From positions 3,550,316-3,614,315 of the forward strand of contig NC_053411.1 of NCBI RefSeq assembly GCF_016859285.1: a stretch of 64,000 nt of DNA, read 5' to 3'. Source of the stretch: Xiphias gladius. Taxonomy: Eukaryota; Chordata; Actinopteri; Istiophoriformes; Xiphiidae. Below the pieces are notes generated by a model. That model saw only the letters and a list, made by a program, of their open reading frames with translations. It ran no database searches and was not told where the DNA came from. Positions within the stretch are counted from its first letter, which is position 1. Each line of letters begins with the position of its first letter. Of this stretch, positions 1 through 12,534 are shown in pieces. A program made the position numbers and the translations under genes.

Positions 1-954
1 GGGTGCACATACAGTACAGTGGATGATGTATTTGTCAGGTAGTTTTGTACTGTTGGACTATTTTAAATCCTTGAGGATTAATGAGTCAGTAAATTTAACA
101 TTCTTCTTCTAGTTTCACTTATTCCCACCCAGGAGAGCTCTTAAACCAGGAAGTGGCAGGAATTACCCACAACTCCCCCATGGGAGAGGAGGGTGGCGCA
201 AGAGTTTGGACTGTCAGTGCCATCTTTGCCGCTCATTAATCACTTAGGCTACTGTTGGACAGGCCACTAGGGACCAGCAACACACACGTGCAAGTAAACA
301 CACTCACAAATTTAAAAAAAAAAGGTGTAAGTGAAATGCCAATGTATAATCTGTCTCTCCATGAAACAATCGATACACGCAAAATGGAGAGACCCTATTA
401 AATGTTGGGTTGTTTCCTTGCTGATACAGATGCACACATTGGAGACACACACACAGGCACACAGATAGCGATGCCCCTCATCACCATAGAGAGCAGATAG
501 AAATAGAGGGAAGACGAGCACAGCTCAGAGTTCCCTGGGGCTAGTCAACAACTCAGAGAGAGGAGAGAAAGAGGCACAAAGAGAGTCCTTTCAATAGTGG
601 AGGCTGGTATCATGTTATAGAGCCTCATATCCCTTCCCAGGATGTCTAGAACTCTATATGCATAAATGCATGTTGATGTTTGTCAGTGAATATGAATTTC
701 TTGTAAATAATATCATAGTTTGTCCTTAAATAAGTAATCTTCAAGTCATTTGTACACACTTATTATTTCAGTTATGTAATTGTTTGAAATTGCTGTGGTG
801 TGTGTGTTGCTTTCATTCATCTCAGTGTATTTGTGATATCATCACTGGGAGTTGCCAATGTCAGACATTTTCAAATCCTACACATAGTTGCTGTAAAGTT
901 AGAAATATAGGTTAGTGTACTTGTCACGGGGAGTACTACTTTGCCTGTGAAAAT

Positions 955-1060
955 ATGTGTCCATTTTTTACAAGTATCTGGTGGAGCTTTGTTAAAACTG
1001 ACAAAATGACCCCTGATGATGTCATCAGGGTTAGTCTGGGTTTGGAGACTACAACTTATA
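955..1060 (-). repeat. Dispersed repeat fragment related to 56725-57410
   Basis: Read on the minus strand, this segment has the string CCCTGATGACATCA followed by GGGGTCATTTT. The repeat at 57000-57065 carries the same CCCTGATGACATCA and then AGGGTTATTTT, with similar flanks (a 'tctccaa..cc' box before it). Two copies at opposite ends of the window and in opposite orientation indicate an interspersed family. The family name is not known to me. Confidence 0.5.
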
Positions 1061-3149
1061 ACAACAGGTGCACGCTGCAAACTGAGGACATGAATCAGCA
1101 ACAAATTTCATTCCTGAACTTGGAAATAGTAGTCGACAAAATGATCTTAATTCTTAATGATTAAGTCCACTGACTATCTTTTCTCTGAGCTTTCAACCGA
1201 ACCTCATGGGCTTCATCAGATGACGCAGCTTGCTCCATGGCTATAACACGCGTTTAAGTGTTCCTTGGGTTAAGATGATTTTTCCAAACTTGTTGTGGAG
1301 TTTAAAATGAAAAGACACTGTCAAGTTACATAATGGGAAGCGTAGGATTCTGCATTTTTTTGCATTTTTTGGATCTTCAGGGGCATTTACCTGAAGGAAG
1401 AAATGCTGAACAAATGTCTTTTTTCAGGCTGTTTTATCACAAATTCATGTAAAGTAACACAACATTAACACTGAATGTCCAGCTCTTGAAAGCCTGTATA
1501 TTTACTGTTGTAAACATGAGGTGGTTGATAGTACTTGAAAATGTCTCTGCATTTTAGCATTATCAGTGAAATCCAGTGACTGTGTGAAGAGACAGAGAAA
1601 TGGATGGAAATTTGGCAATTTTCCCGTGGACATGTGGGAAAATACACACTTTTCTCATGGACAATAAGAACTGAGCCGTTCCAAATGACCATTAGCACCA
1701 GAAGTAGGTTTAAATCTTGAATTTCAACATGGAGAAATGACTCAGCCCCCATGGATGAGGGATATTCTTTCAGTGTGAAACTGAGTGATGAAGCAAGGCT
1801 GCTTCCTTTTTGGCACTTTGATATTTTCTTAATGAGTGATGTACCATACATGCAGTTTTACAAAGTACAATTACAGAAACAAAATATGCTGGATAATGAG
1901 CTGAGCTTCACAGAAAAATCTCCTCTTCCTCTTTTCTGAGTTTTTTTCTTAGAAATTCTCTCTTCAAGAGGCTGTGGCTGTGACCTTTAACTTCTTTCAT
2001 AATGGAATTTTTAAATGCTGATCTACATCCTGAAGGGAAAGCAAGTACTGTTGCACTTATTCTATTTTGATCTTGATTCTACATCCATTATTTTTTCACT
2101 TTTCCTTGAATATCTGAATGTGCTGGCTCTAAAACACCCCTTTATACACAGATACAGTATACACACAAACTAAAGCTATATCTGTACTTCAAGGACACCT
2201 TTGGAAGATGCCTAAGAGAAAGTTCTTTTACATTGTAAGCCATCAATTGACCAATCAAGGCATGCCAAAGTAAAGTGACTGTCCCCATTAGTGCTGCAGG
2301 GACAGAGGAGAGTATACAATAGCTGTTTTCAATAACAGCTCTTTTACTATGGAGCAAGATGAACAATTCATCCTCTTGTCAAAACAATTAAGAGTATTGT
2401 AAGAGGTGGAAATCAACCAGAATACAAACATACACATTACATGGAATGATGAGCTGATTAGCCTGAATCATCCTAAGGAAAACTGCATCAGACAAGCTGC
2501 TCCCATTCAAGCGAATGGGAAAGTGGTCTCAGACTTTTGGACCCCATTGTTTGTTCAGGTGGCATCTATTGCATCCCTGACCACCCATCATCGAGACAGA
2601 TGTGGCAGCTGACGTCCGCTGCGCTGTTAACCCTCTCATCAGTGACTTTCGTTTGGAACCTCAGAGACTCGAAAACAAAATACTGAAACAAGAGAGGAGG
2701 AAGAGACTCATTTTTCCCAGCCATCAATCTGAGCACTGCTCATAAATGTCAGCCTTAGGGAAATTGAATGGCACCATTTGTCTGTGTTTATTAGGCCGGG
2801 ATGAACTCGGTCTCTTTGACCTTTCAGTGTATATACCCTCACCAAATTGATTGATAATAAGTCAAACTTGGAATTCCTACGGCAGACAGAGCCCGAGCAT
2901 CCCTGCAGACTTATCGTCAATTATCATCGCCTTAGTGCTCAATACGGATTTTGCTCAGGTTTACGTTTTTTTGTTTTTTGTATTACTAATTATTTTTTGT
3001 GTGAACCTTTGTGTGGAGCAATGGCTGTTACTTCGGTACAGAGAGGTGTGGGGAGCCTGGGCCAGGAGTGGCAGGATCGTGACGCGAATGGCTTCACCGA
3101 AACAGATTTCATCCAGAACTTAAAGATGTTAAGCCCTACTTTTAACTGA

Positions 3150-3360
3150 GGCCGCGTTGCAAAAAATCCAACATGTATCTGATATAGGATCACATATGGA
3201 AGTGGCCCCAATCAGAATAGACAGATCAGATTCCATGTGGTTTATGCTGTTCATGCTGTTACAAAAAAAAACAACAGATGAGTCACATATGAGCAAAAAC
3301 GTTAGATTTGGGCCACTTTTGCCACATAGCCTAAGTCTCATGTGTGATTTGAGCATAGCC
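3150..3360. repeat. Possible non-autonomous repeat
   Basis: The text 'cacatatg..gtggcc' and, further on, 'cacatatgagcaaaaa' with 'gggccacttttgcc' resembles a short interspersed repeat I remember from many teleost introns. No second copy exists in the window, so the call rests on memory only. Confidence 0.3.
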
Positions 3361-4289
3361 TACATTTCTCCATGACTCTGTATGTTACTCTTTGTCCTGA
3401 TTCGACACACAGGGTAGCAGACGGAGTGCCCATTACTGTGAGTTTTTATAGTCTGGTCATTTTGAAAAAAACAGCTAGCTGCATGCTCAACCATGAGCAT
3501 ACTGTGCAATTTTACAAGATTTCTGGCCACTGAAGTTGTGTCAGTTGGACCCGGAATATGTGAGGGTTTCTGTGGCACTTTTAAACTCCATCTCTTTTAC
3601 CCCTGTCGATAATCCGATAAAGGGAACGTTACCCGCAAATGTCAGCGTTCCCATTATTTACTCACCAATTTGTCATGAAACTCCAGCAAAGTGGAGCTGG
3701 ATGGGGCCTGCTGGCTGCCGCGTGGTCAGATTACTTTCCTCCTTTTCTCGGAGCCGCCAGCAGCCACATCCAGTAAAACAGCAATGTGTTACGGCGACAA
3801 AAGGGCCCTGATCGCAAGCGATGTCCGCACCAGACACCACCACTCAAATCCACTGGGCGCCCGTCGATATCCATCACAAAGACTGCTCTTGTTTACATAG
3901 CGTAGCAGCTCTCACTCTACCGGGCCTTATGGAAAATCACTACAGTATTCATACAGTGACTTTATCATACTTCACAGTGTTTCCCCTCCATCGAAATCAC
4001 TGAAGTATCCCGCAAATACGAGTTTAATGTAGTGTCTGGAGTCTGACTTCAGTGGATGTATCATGCTGTGCTATTTTTGTCTCCGCCGACATCACTGTTC
4101 ACTCCTAGTGGGACTTTTTTTCTTTTTCTTTTTTTTTTGATATCTGTACAACATCTGTCTGAAATCTATTGTAGGCAGACACAGTCAAAACATAAAAAGT
4201 AGGCGACTACCTCTCCCTTCATACGATCCAAATTTCTGACCATGAATAAGCAGGGCACTGCAAAATTCATGGATAAAAGGCTCCATCAA

Positions 4290-5590
4290 TATTTCAGTCG
4301 CGGCCTCGTGTGACTAACTCAGGCGATGAGCTGTCTGTTCGCCGCGCGCCTCCTGTCTCCGCACTGGCTCCGTGCGCCCACAGGCGCGTCCTCGGACTAC
4401 TTCCGAATGTTATCGTTACACAGTGGCACGGGCGCCTATGAGTGTGGTTCGCAAAGTTGGGGTCAGGGGATCTTCTCGGTGACATTAAAGGGGTCCCCGC
4501 AGTCAAACGAGACAGAGGGGACTTTTCTGCGGTTAAATACAAAACGAAATCCACACAAAGGCCATAGATTATAATAAGTTTCACCCTGGATGCTACGATT
4601 TCCTGCGCAGCGCTGTGTAAACAGACAATGACAAGATGCTCGTGACCCTGGGCCACCCTGTGATGTAATGGCAGTCTGGGGCGACATGTACATGTCCGTT
4701 TGTGGGGGACCCTAACATGGAAACGTTTGAAAGTCCGGATGTTTCAACGTAGCCCTGATAAGATCCACACCTGGACGCGTAAAAACCACACCGTGCCTCC
4801 TGCTCTCTGAGAGCTGCGCAGTGTGCGTATGCAGCGGCAGTCTCCTGCGAGAACAATAACTTGTTTCTGGTGATGTGTGCTGTGGCTGGAGTGATGGATG
4901 GTGGAAGGTGACAAAGAGGGGGATGGTGGGGATGGTGCATGAACCAGCGGATCGGGACGGGACGGGACGAGGAGGGGATAAGCTACTTACGCTGCTGTTC
5001 TCTCCTGTCCAGTGGACCATCGCCTGGTTGTGGGTCGCGTCCCCTTTGAGCACGAACGAGCTGCTGAGCAGGGACATTTGTTTTTCCCGGGACAGTGCTC
5101 TCCTGAAGCGGGGTGAGCGCCCCGCGCCGAAGGCTTCCTCTTCACCGTTCCTCTGTAAGCCCAGCGGGGAGCCTCCGTCTCCGCCGCCCGTGTCAAACGT
5201 ACGGTCCACCCCGCCGTCACAGCGCACGGGTCCCGGCAGTGCCATCCAGGCCGAGGCGGTCAACAGAAAAAGGCAGAGGTGCGCAGCGGTGGAGACCGGT
5301 TTTGTGGGGCTTAGAGTTGCCATGCTTTGCGCCGTAGTAGCGCTCGTATCGCGGAGACTGATGGAGAGACTGCTGATGCTTGTGGAAGATAGATAGGTGT
5401 ATACTGTAAGCCGAGAGAGTGAGAGAGTGAAGGAGGGAAGGAGGGAGGGAACTGGAGCGAAGGCAGACAGTGGGAACAACGTGGACGCGTCTCCGTGCCA
5501 AGCGGGATCCACAGGACGGCGCAGCGGTGCCATCTGCTGTTGTGCAGCTGCAGCGTCTTGTGACTGAGCTCCACATACCCAGTCCATCTT
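4290..5590 (-). promoter_or_regulatory. sorcs2: CpG-rich promoter and 5' UTR region of sorcs2
   Basis: CpG dinucleotides are frequent here (for example around 4340-4400, 4960-5000 and 5110-5300) against a generally AT-rich, CpG-poor background, and the block surrounds the sorcs2 start codon. This is the pattern of a vertebrate CpG-island promoter. The transcription start cannot be fixed. Purine-rich 'gagagagtgaaggaggg' runs at 5417-5450 would lie in the 5' UTR or proximal promoter. Confidence 0.55.
4991..5323 (-). CDS. sorcs2: SorCS2 (sortilin-related VPS10 domain receptor), exon 1
   Basis: Type I membrane sorting receptor of the VPS10 family; SorCS2 binds proneurotrophins and works in neuronal trafficking (family knowledge). 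Only the first coding exon is here: 111 codons, phase 0, ending AGC|GTAAGT (donor GT at 4990-4989). Residues about 13-35 form a hydrophobic signal peptide (LCLFLLTASAWMALPG). It is followed by a low-complexity acidic/glycine propeptide with a furin-type RFRR at residues 72-75, then the start of the VPS10 domain (SSSFVLKGDATHNQAMVHW, N-glycosylation site NSS at the exon end). The VPS10 start matches SORCS2 better than my memory of SORCS1 and SORCS3, which read FALTGDSAHNQAMVHWSGHNSS. The Met at 5323 is chosen because it directly precedes the signal peptide and has A at -3 and G at +4; the frame stays open to an upstream Met at 5587. The remaining exons lie off the left edge. Confidence 0.92.
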
Positions 5591-7680
5591 CAGATTTCCA
5601 ACATGACGTATCTCAAAGATGTATCGGTTATTTAGAACACATTTTCATTTAAAGTGTCCGAAACTGATTATCACTGAAGCAGGGAGGATAGAAATGGCCT
5701 CCCTCTATTCCTCGTTTGCTTCGGCGCAGTCGTCTGAAGAGGAAACCGATTCTCCTAACACTCTCGCACAGAATTCAGATCTATTGAAATTCCTCCAGTT
5801 GATCCAATGATGTGCTGATTTAGTCTTGGTGATCAAAACTGATTACACTGCCTTTCTGCTGATTTGTGTTCCTCTCAGACGCGTTCATCAGCAGGCTCAT
5901 CGTGTACATCCTCACATGCAAAATATTTGGCATAACCTTTGAAATATAAATGTGTCTTTAGTTTCAGTAATCTGATCATTAGTGAGTCTTAAAGGTCAGT
6001 TAGAAGCATGTTCATCCACAAATGTAGTGCTGCCTGAGCACACACAGGGAAATGCAAAATATATGGTATACAATAAAAATCACTGGTGTGGGGTTATTAT
6101 AGCACCCACAATACTGGGTTAACTTTACCCACTAACAATGGGTTGCTGTGACCTGGTGTTGGTTTTGTTTATTTATTACTGTTGGGTCACTTGATCAAAA
6201 CACCCCCTTATCTTGGCTGATGTTTCTACCCGTGGGTTCTGGGTAAATTTCATATTCTTTTATATTATGCTGTGGGTTGTTTGCACAAAATAAATGTATG
6301 GCGGTATGGTGCAAACTGTTATAGTCTACTCAAGCTCTTTCTAAAATGCATACAACCATGTTAGTTGTTTGTTAATAACACTGTCAATCCTTTGCAGTCA
6401 TACACACATCATTTTGTACAACTAACAATACATTTGTGACAGTCTAAAGTAACAATTGAGCTCGTTGTGCCTAATACAACTGCATTTTAGTTTGGGTAAA
6501 TAACCCAACAGTAAAAATAACACTAACAATGAGTCTGTGTTTTTAGTGTATGAATGTTGGGTTGCTAGTTTGAGTCCCAAACAACATAAAGAAACAGCCC
6601 TAAAATAAAGAGTTATTTGTTCAAGTTTCCAATTTGCATCTATTCACCACATTTGATGTGAGCAGGTGGAACAATGGCCTGACACTAAGACAATATGGTC
6701 CTTAGGATCATTTGTAAATCCAACTGGTCACTAGTCAATTGGCTTGGAAGCAGCTGCTCTTAAATGCAAATGGGCTTTTTTTCACATGAATTCCTGGATT
6801 CTTTCATTTGATCTTGGCTCCCCATTTTAAATGATAAAAACTTCAAATGACATCCGATGACCCAAAGCAAGGGAAAACATTCCCCAAAAAGACTCCACCA
6901 AACAACATGTGCTTGCTGTCAGCCCACTTCTTCCTCATTGCCCTTGTGTTGGTGGCCAGCTGGCCGAGAGGTCATAGTTCACATTTGATCCCACTAAGTA
7001 CTAGCGCTCATCTGAGTACGCCATCCTATCCAATTATAGGTAGAGGCTGGATTAACCCATGACCTTGTGGGTCAGGATTGGTAGGCGTCTGATGTCTCTT
7101 AAGGTCAAACAAGGATCTACCTTCTCTTCATGTTGACGTTAAGCTGTGGCCACAAAATCTTAACGATTATTTTCCGGTTCAGTCATGAAGGTTATTAGTT
7201 TTACCTGTCATAAAGTACAGTACACAAAGAAAGTGTTGTATGTAACTGACAGGATTAACCTGTCTTCAGTTAGAAGCAGTATGATGTGCTGTGTGAAAGG
7301 TGGAGGCCTTGAATCAACACAATTTTTCAACTTTTCCTGCCCGTAAACACAGCTTGTTGAAAAATCATCACGCATTATGCACTATTAAAGACATAAAACT
7401 GTATATTCAGTGAATATTCTCTCGGAAATACACAGCTGCTGAAATGTGCCCACAACTCACTTTTTACCCTGAGGCCCTCTAGCAGATGAATCCAACGTGT
7501 GTCTGGGGTTTGGTAGGTCAGTTAGAATCGTAATCTTGTGGGTTGTGTCAATGTAACAGAGAATCTAAGGTGGGCTAAGCCGAAAATGTCCACAAATGTA
7601 TTTAGAAATTGATCAATCCGATCAGTTAAAGTCTCAAGGACCAATATGCCCTAAGTTTATTATTTTATGTTGAATCAATC
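5591..7680. other. Intergenic, AT-rich, no gene seen
   Basis: Upstream intergenic DNA between the divergent sorcs2 and grpel1. About 6085-6560 contains several 'acccaaca/tgttgggt' type words (for example 6110-6130, 6225-6245, 6500-6560), which suggests an old interspersed repeat. Nothing else was recognised. Confidence 0.5.
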
Positions 7681-7699
7681 ACAGTGAATGTTTTTTCTT

Positions 7700-8250
7700 T
7701 TCAAGTAACCTACAGAAAAACACTATTCGCCAAGCTGAAGTAGCACCAATTCTGCAGTTCCCCTCAGCTCCACAGAGCTTTTTAGCTTCTTTTAGCTCAT
7801 TGTTTTGGTTTTATGGCCACATCTTTACCGTTTTGGTCCATTCCCACCGCTCACATCAACCTTGTTTCCAGCAGCAGCAGGCAGTTGTTTTCAGTAAATA
7901 AATTCCAGATAAACCCACTCTACACTACTTGCTTTGCAATAAACAACAAATAGACAAAAGTTGGGGAATTAGCTGCTGAGCAGTAAAGAACATTTAGACG
8001 GTAAAGGACCAGATATTTTTCTCAAACCAAAACAAAGCTAAAAGGAGAGTGAATGGTAAGGCAGTGGCCATTCAGAGGGGGTGAGTAGAAACACACCTCC
8101 AATTGAATGCTTAAGTTGCTCTGTGTCTGCAAAAAGGCAACTGTTTGCTAACATGTCAGCCAAATCAACTTTACAAGGTGATAATATGTAAGTGTTGTAT
8201 TTATTGCGTGGCAATAAACACAACACTGCATGCAGCTTTAAGAAAATATA
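7700..8250 (+). repeat. Dispersed repeat, copy 1 of a pair
   Basis: It shares an ordered series of words with 17690-18250: 'cctacaga', 'ttcccctcagctc', 'agctttttag', 'ttttggctcattg/ttttagctcattg', 'tagctgctgag/tagcagctgaag', 'ccagatatttttctca/ccaggtatttttctca'. Both copies end with similar text around 'gttagcaaacag' and 'cagctttaa'. The two copies have the same orientation for the first part. I remember this family as very common in percomorph introns. It carries no coding capacity. Confidence 0.7.
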
Positions 8251-8282
8251 CAAAGCACACACACACGTACACACACACACAA

Positions 8283-9205
8283 ATGATGGCAGGAGAAGTT
8301 AGTAAGGATTTTTTATTCCCAGCATGAAAACTTGTCACTTGTAAAAACCATTGTAAAAGATAGGAAGTCAGCCTAACTCCAGTTGTGGTTCTTCATGAAA
8401 GAGGAAACTACAACCTTTTTATAGCCACCCTTCAAGCCTAAATAAGGTGAGGGTTTGATACCCTTTTTATCCTAATCAGTGTGCAAAAAACTCAGTTACA
8501 TCCATGTTAATGAAATGTTATCCCACTAAAGAAATGAGACATAAAATAAAATTCAACGCAGGTGAATATGACTCCAAAAGCAGCAAAGAACTGCAAAAAT
8601 GGCATCTCACATCTTGACAACTGAGCTACGTCCATTACAACTGAACAACCATCGGTGTGATGTGTGACTGAGAGCTCTGACAAATCTAATAAGTAGACCT
8701 TGAGTTAAGATGTTTTTTTAATATCCTTCTATAACAGCTTGATGATCTTTTAAAAACCAAACAAAAAAATACCTTCATGTCCATTTGGACGATATTTAAA
8801 GCTGAGTTCTGCTGCAGACGGATGCTACAGAAAAATATCTTAGGTATAGGAAGAAGATTTAAAGATAATTTCTTGGAGACAGGGTTGGACATTATTATTT
8901 CAGCAGAACCTCTCTTTGAAGACAGACGTGTGGTCTTAGTAACCTATGAGTAGTATCAGTGTTGAAAAGGTGAATTATTTACATGTCAGAGTCCTTCTGT
9001 TGCTGCTGGTTGGGAATAAATGGGCAGGTGTTGTTGGCTCAGCTGGTCTCAGATCAGTGAACTCAGGTGTCCAGAGTGGCAGAACAGGAGCAGAGTCCGT
9101 TTGAATATTTGATGCCTGTGAGGGTAGAAGCTGCATCCGTGTTGCAGAAAGGGAGAGAGGAGAGAGGGGGACAGAACAGAAGAACACAGTTCCATAATAT
9201 TATCA
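8283..9205. other. Intergenic, nothing recognised
   Basis: A short CA run ends near 8281. After that there is AT-rich sequence without recognisable genes or duplicated repeats. Open frames on both strands are short and show no family features. Confidence 0.4.
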
Positions 9206-9208
9206 CAA

Positions 9209-9272
9209 TACACCATTCAGCCAAAGCATTAAAACCAGTGACTGGTTTTCAATGCTTTGGCTGAAAGGTGTA
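9209..9272. repeat. 64-bp foldback palindrome
   Basis: The left arm 9209-9239 and right arm 9241-9272 are inverted copies (TACACC...AACCAGT / ACTGGTT...GGTGTA) with one extra base in the right arm and one mismatch. Only one G lies between them. The arm sequence (ttcagccaaagcatt) looks like the terminal inverted repeat of a small Tc1/mariner-type element. It is followed directly by TA-rich sequence (9273-9330) with repeats of 'actgtatatatctata'. Confidence 0.75.
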
Positions 9273-9860
9273 TATATACTGTATATATCTATATTTATAC
9301 TGTATATATCTATATAGATATGTATATATGGTTTTAATTTCCCTCAATACACATTGAAAATCAACACATTTTGAATTTAAGTAAAGTTTAAAAACAAAAA
9401 TAGTGTTTTATTGTTTTTTGCAGAGTTAAACTGCTAAAGGCAAAGAAACTACCGTTTTGTTATTAGTTAAATTTTATTGATTTGGTCATTTTAACAAAAT
9501 AATTCAACAGTCAACGCTGTAAATAATGCATGAGCCTGGAAAATGTTGAATAATTCAGTTAGTATTAATAATACGTATCAAAATGAATACTGTACCTACA
9601 TGAGTTCCTTCAGAACTCGCAGATTTAACCATAGTCTAGTTTTACAGATGACAGGACTTCATATGGAAACATACTTGTGACCTTGAAAATTTGAAAATAG
9701 GTCTATGTTCAGCCTTAAATCGAGCTTTCATGCACAAGTGAGGGCAGGCAGATGATGGCAGGGTGTGCACCCTCCATGACCTCTATTGTCAGCATACTGC
9801 CAGTAATTGCACCTCCTAAACTGGAGGCATAAGTTTAAATATTTATTACCGCTGTGGAAG

Positions 9861-9941
<81 letters not shown>

Positions 9942-9966
9942 TGGGGGACGGGTTGGGGGGGGGGGT
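9861..9966. repeat. TG microsatellite with a G-rich end
   Basis: (TG)n covers about 9861-9940 with two single interruptions, followed by a guanine-rich run (ggtgggggacgggttgggggggggg). The open frames across it on both strands are artefacts of the dinucleotide repeat. Confidence 0.97.
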
Positions 9967-10279
9967 TATAGATTGGAGCCTGCAGCAACTCTGAATGTAA
10001 TCTGTTATCATCTAAATGACAGGCCCAACACAAAAGCCAATTTGCAATTAAGTAGAAATTAAGTAGAAAATGTAAACTGCATTTGTCCAAATGTTCATGC
10101 TCACCCAGAGATTTCAGATTGACCAGGACAATAACTGACTTATTTTTACATGCCAGGAGAAAGTATGTAGCTAACAATCTTTCTCATCTTTAAATTAGAA
10201 AAAGATTTCTGGTTAATAGCAGTGGGTTATTCTACTTTTTACATTCTCAGCCACTAAATAAGAAACTTTCTACGGAGCC

Positions 10280-10492
10280 CCAGAAGGGACACAGAAGAAA
10301 ATACTGTAAATGTGAGGAAAAAAAGACAATTTGTAAGTGAATGTAAAATCTTTGAGAAAAAAACAACATTTTTTAAACATTTGCAAAAGAACATAGAAAC
10401 CTTTGCAAACAAAAAATAAAAACTTTGTGGGAGAAAGAAATCTTTTGCAAGAGAATGTAAAACTTTTTTGAGAGAAACAAAACTTTGGCAAT
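10280..10492. repeat. Degenerate A-rich minisatellite, left part
   Basis: Irregular units of about 20-25 bp built on 'tttgcaagagaaacaaaac'. Examples are 'cctttgcaaacaaaaa', 'cttttgcaagagaatg' and 'gagagaaacaaaactttgg'. The same unit resumes at 16260-16690, so the LINE sequence between them interrupts one array. Confidence 0.65.
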
Positions 10493-11350
10493 TCAATTCA
10501 GTTTTATTCATATAGCACCAAATCATAGCATTCGTTATCTCAAGGCCCTTTACAGAGTAAGGACAAGACCTTACTATATTATAGAGAGAAACCAAACAGT
10601 TCCCGACACAAGCAAGCACTTGGTGACAGTGGGGAGGAAAAAACTCTGAAACCACCGACAGAGCCAGACTCTGGCCGTCGCCCGTCTGCCTTGAACTATT
10701 GGGTTGAGAGGAGAGAAAGATATACCCACAGAATGAAGAAAGGGAGGGAGAGGACAGAGAGGAAAAGCACAAACTATGGGAGAGAGAACACACAGACTTA
10801 ATGATATGCAGTAGTGTGATATAAATGCATTGGGAAAAAGCAAGAAAAAGAAGAAAGAAGACAAGCTTGGTGCGTCATGGGAAGTCTCCCGGCAGCATAA
10901 CTAAGGGATGGTTCAAGACAAGCGTGAGCCAGCCCTAACTATAAGCTTTATCAAAAAGGAAAGTTTTAAGCTGACTCTTAAACATCGAGAGGGTGTCTGC
11001 CCTGAGGCAAAGGACATGTCCTGGTCAAAACTGACTCCAAGGTTCCTTAAAGTGGAATTGGAGGCCAAGGTAATGGCATCCAACATAACTATATGATTAG
11101 GTCATGTTTTTCTAAGGTGTTTATGACCAAGTACAATAACTTCAGTTTTTGTCTGAATTTAGAAGTAAAATATTACAGGTCACCCAGGCTTTTATGTCTT
11201 TAAGACATTCCTGAAGTTTGACTACCTGTTTAGTTTCATCAGGTTTCATAGATAAATACAGCAGCAGCTGTGGAAATTTATGTGGTGCTTCCATATAATA
11301 TTGCTTAAAGGAAGCATATATAGGGTGAAAAGTATCAGTCCTAGCACAGA
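10493..11350 (-). mobile_element. LINE 3' fragment (copy A of a nest)
   Basis: The segment starts with 'caattcagttttattcatatagc', a well-known end of a teleost LINE family, and corresponds piece by piece to 11357-12770. Shared text includes 'cacttggtgacagtggggaggaaaaa' and 'cacttggcgacggcggcaaggaaaaa', then 'ggttcctta..tggaggccaaggtaatg', then 'gtttcatcaggttt'. Read on the minus strand it is the C-terminal reverse-transcriptase region and 3' UTR of a 5'-truncated copy. No intact frame remains. Confidence 0.65.
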
Positions 11351-12534
11351 ACCTTCAGTTCAATTCGATTCAATCAATTTTTTTTCCATAGCGCTGAATC
11401 ATAACAGGGGTTTATCTCAGGGTACTTTTCATATAGAGCACATCTAGACCGGACTCTTTATAGTTATATTAACAGAGACCCAACATTCCCCCATGAGAAA
11501 GCACTTGGCGACGGCGGCAAGGAAAAATTCCCTTTTAACAGGTAGAAACCTTGAACTGAACCATACTAATATTATAGTAATAATGTGATGAATAATAATA
11601 CTAATAACACTAAATATAATAATAATAATGATAACCATAATAATTGGAGCATTGGGTGTTGAGCAGGATCACGGGGGCAGTAGGTGGTTTGTAGTCACAG
11701 ACTCTGCAGCACCAGGGGCAGACAGAAAGCGACAGGAGGAGAGAGATGAGAAAGCACGAAACTACAGGAGAGAGAAGAAGCCAAGTTAGTAACAAGCACT
11801 GATGCGATATGAATGCGTACAGATGGAGAGGAAGAAGAGGAGAGAGGAGCTCGGTGCATCATGGGACGTTCCTGTCAGTCTAGGCCTATAGCAACATAAC
11901 TAAGGGATTGGTTTAAGCCAAGCCAGAGCCAGCCCTAACTATATAGGCTCTATCAAAAAGGAAATCTTTAAGCTGACTCTTAAACGTGGAGAGAGTGTCT
12001 GCCTCCTGGACCCAAACTGGTAGAAGGTTCCACAGTAAAGGTGTCTGATAACTGAAGGCTCTGCCTCCCATTCTCTTTTTGGAGACTATAGGAACCAAAA
12101 GTAAGCCTGCATTCTGGGAGCGCAGTGTTCTACTGGGGCAATAGGGTACTATGGATTCTTTGATATATGATGATGCCTGACCATGGAGGACTTTGTAGGT
12201 GAGGAGGAATATTTTAAATTCAGTCGGGATTTTACAGGGAGCCAGTGCAGTGAAGCTAATACTGGGGAAATATGATCTCTTGTCCTAGTTCCTGTCAGTA
12301 CTGGCGCTGCAGTATTTTGGATCAGCTGGAGAGTATTTTAAGATTTGTTGGGACAGCCTGATAATAAGGATTTGCAATAATCCAGCCTAGAGGTAACAAA
12401 AGCATGGACTGGTTTTTCTGCATCTATTTAGACAGGATGTGCCTGATTTTTGTAAAGTTACGTAGGTGAAAAAAGGCAGTCCTTGAAGTTTGTTTTATGC
12501 GGGAGTTAAAGGATATATTTTGATCGAAGAAAAC

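Larger units (their letters stand above)
1..4990 (-). other. sorcs2: 5' part of sorcs2 intron 1
   Basis: This stretch lies downstream (minus strand) of the sorcs2 exon 1 splice donor at 4989-4990 and runs off the left edge. No further sorcs2 exon is visible, as expected because intron 1 of SorCS genes is very long. Open frames here are short and without family resemblance. It holds dispersed repeats (about 955-1060 and perhaps 3150-3360) and becomes CpG-rich from about 4290 towards the exon. Confidence 0.7.

Noticed and set aside
4875-5396. 173-codon plus-strand frame
   Set aside because: Antisense to sorcs2 exon 1 in CpG-rich DNA.
4712-5587. 291-codon frame taken as one sorcs2 exon
   Set aside because: A perfect GTAAGT donor at 4990 ends the coding part; residues after ENSS are intron, and residues before the Met at 5323 lack conservation.
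9728-10177. 149-codon minus-strand frame and a Cys/Val plus-strand frame
   Set aside because: They are translations of the TG/CA microsatellite with random flanks.
10254-10793. 179-codon minus-strand frame rich in Phe and Ser
   Set aside because: Composition artefact of the A-rich minisatellite and the LINE 3' end.
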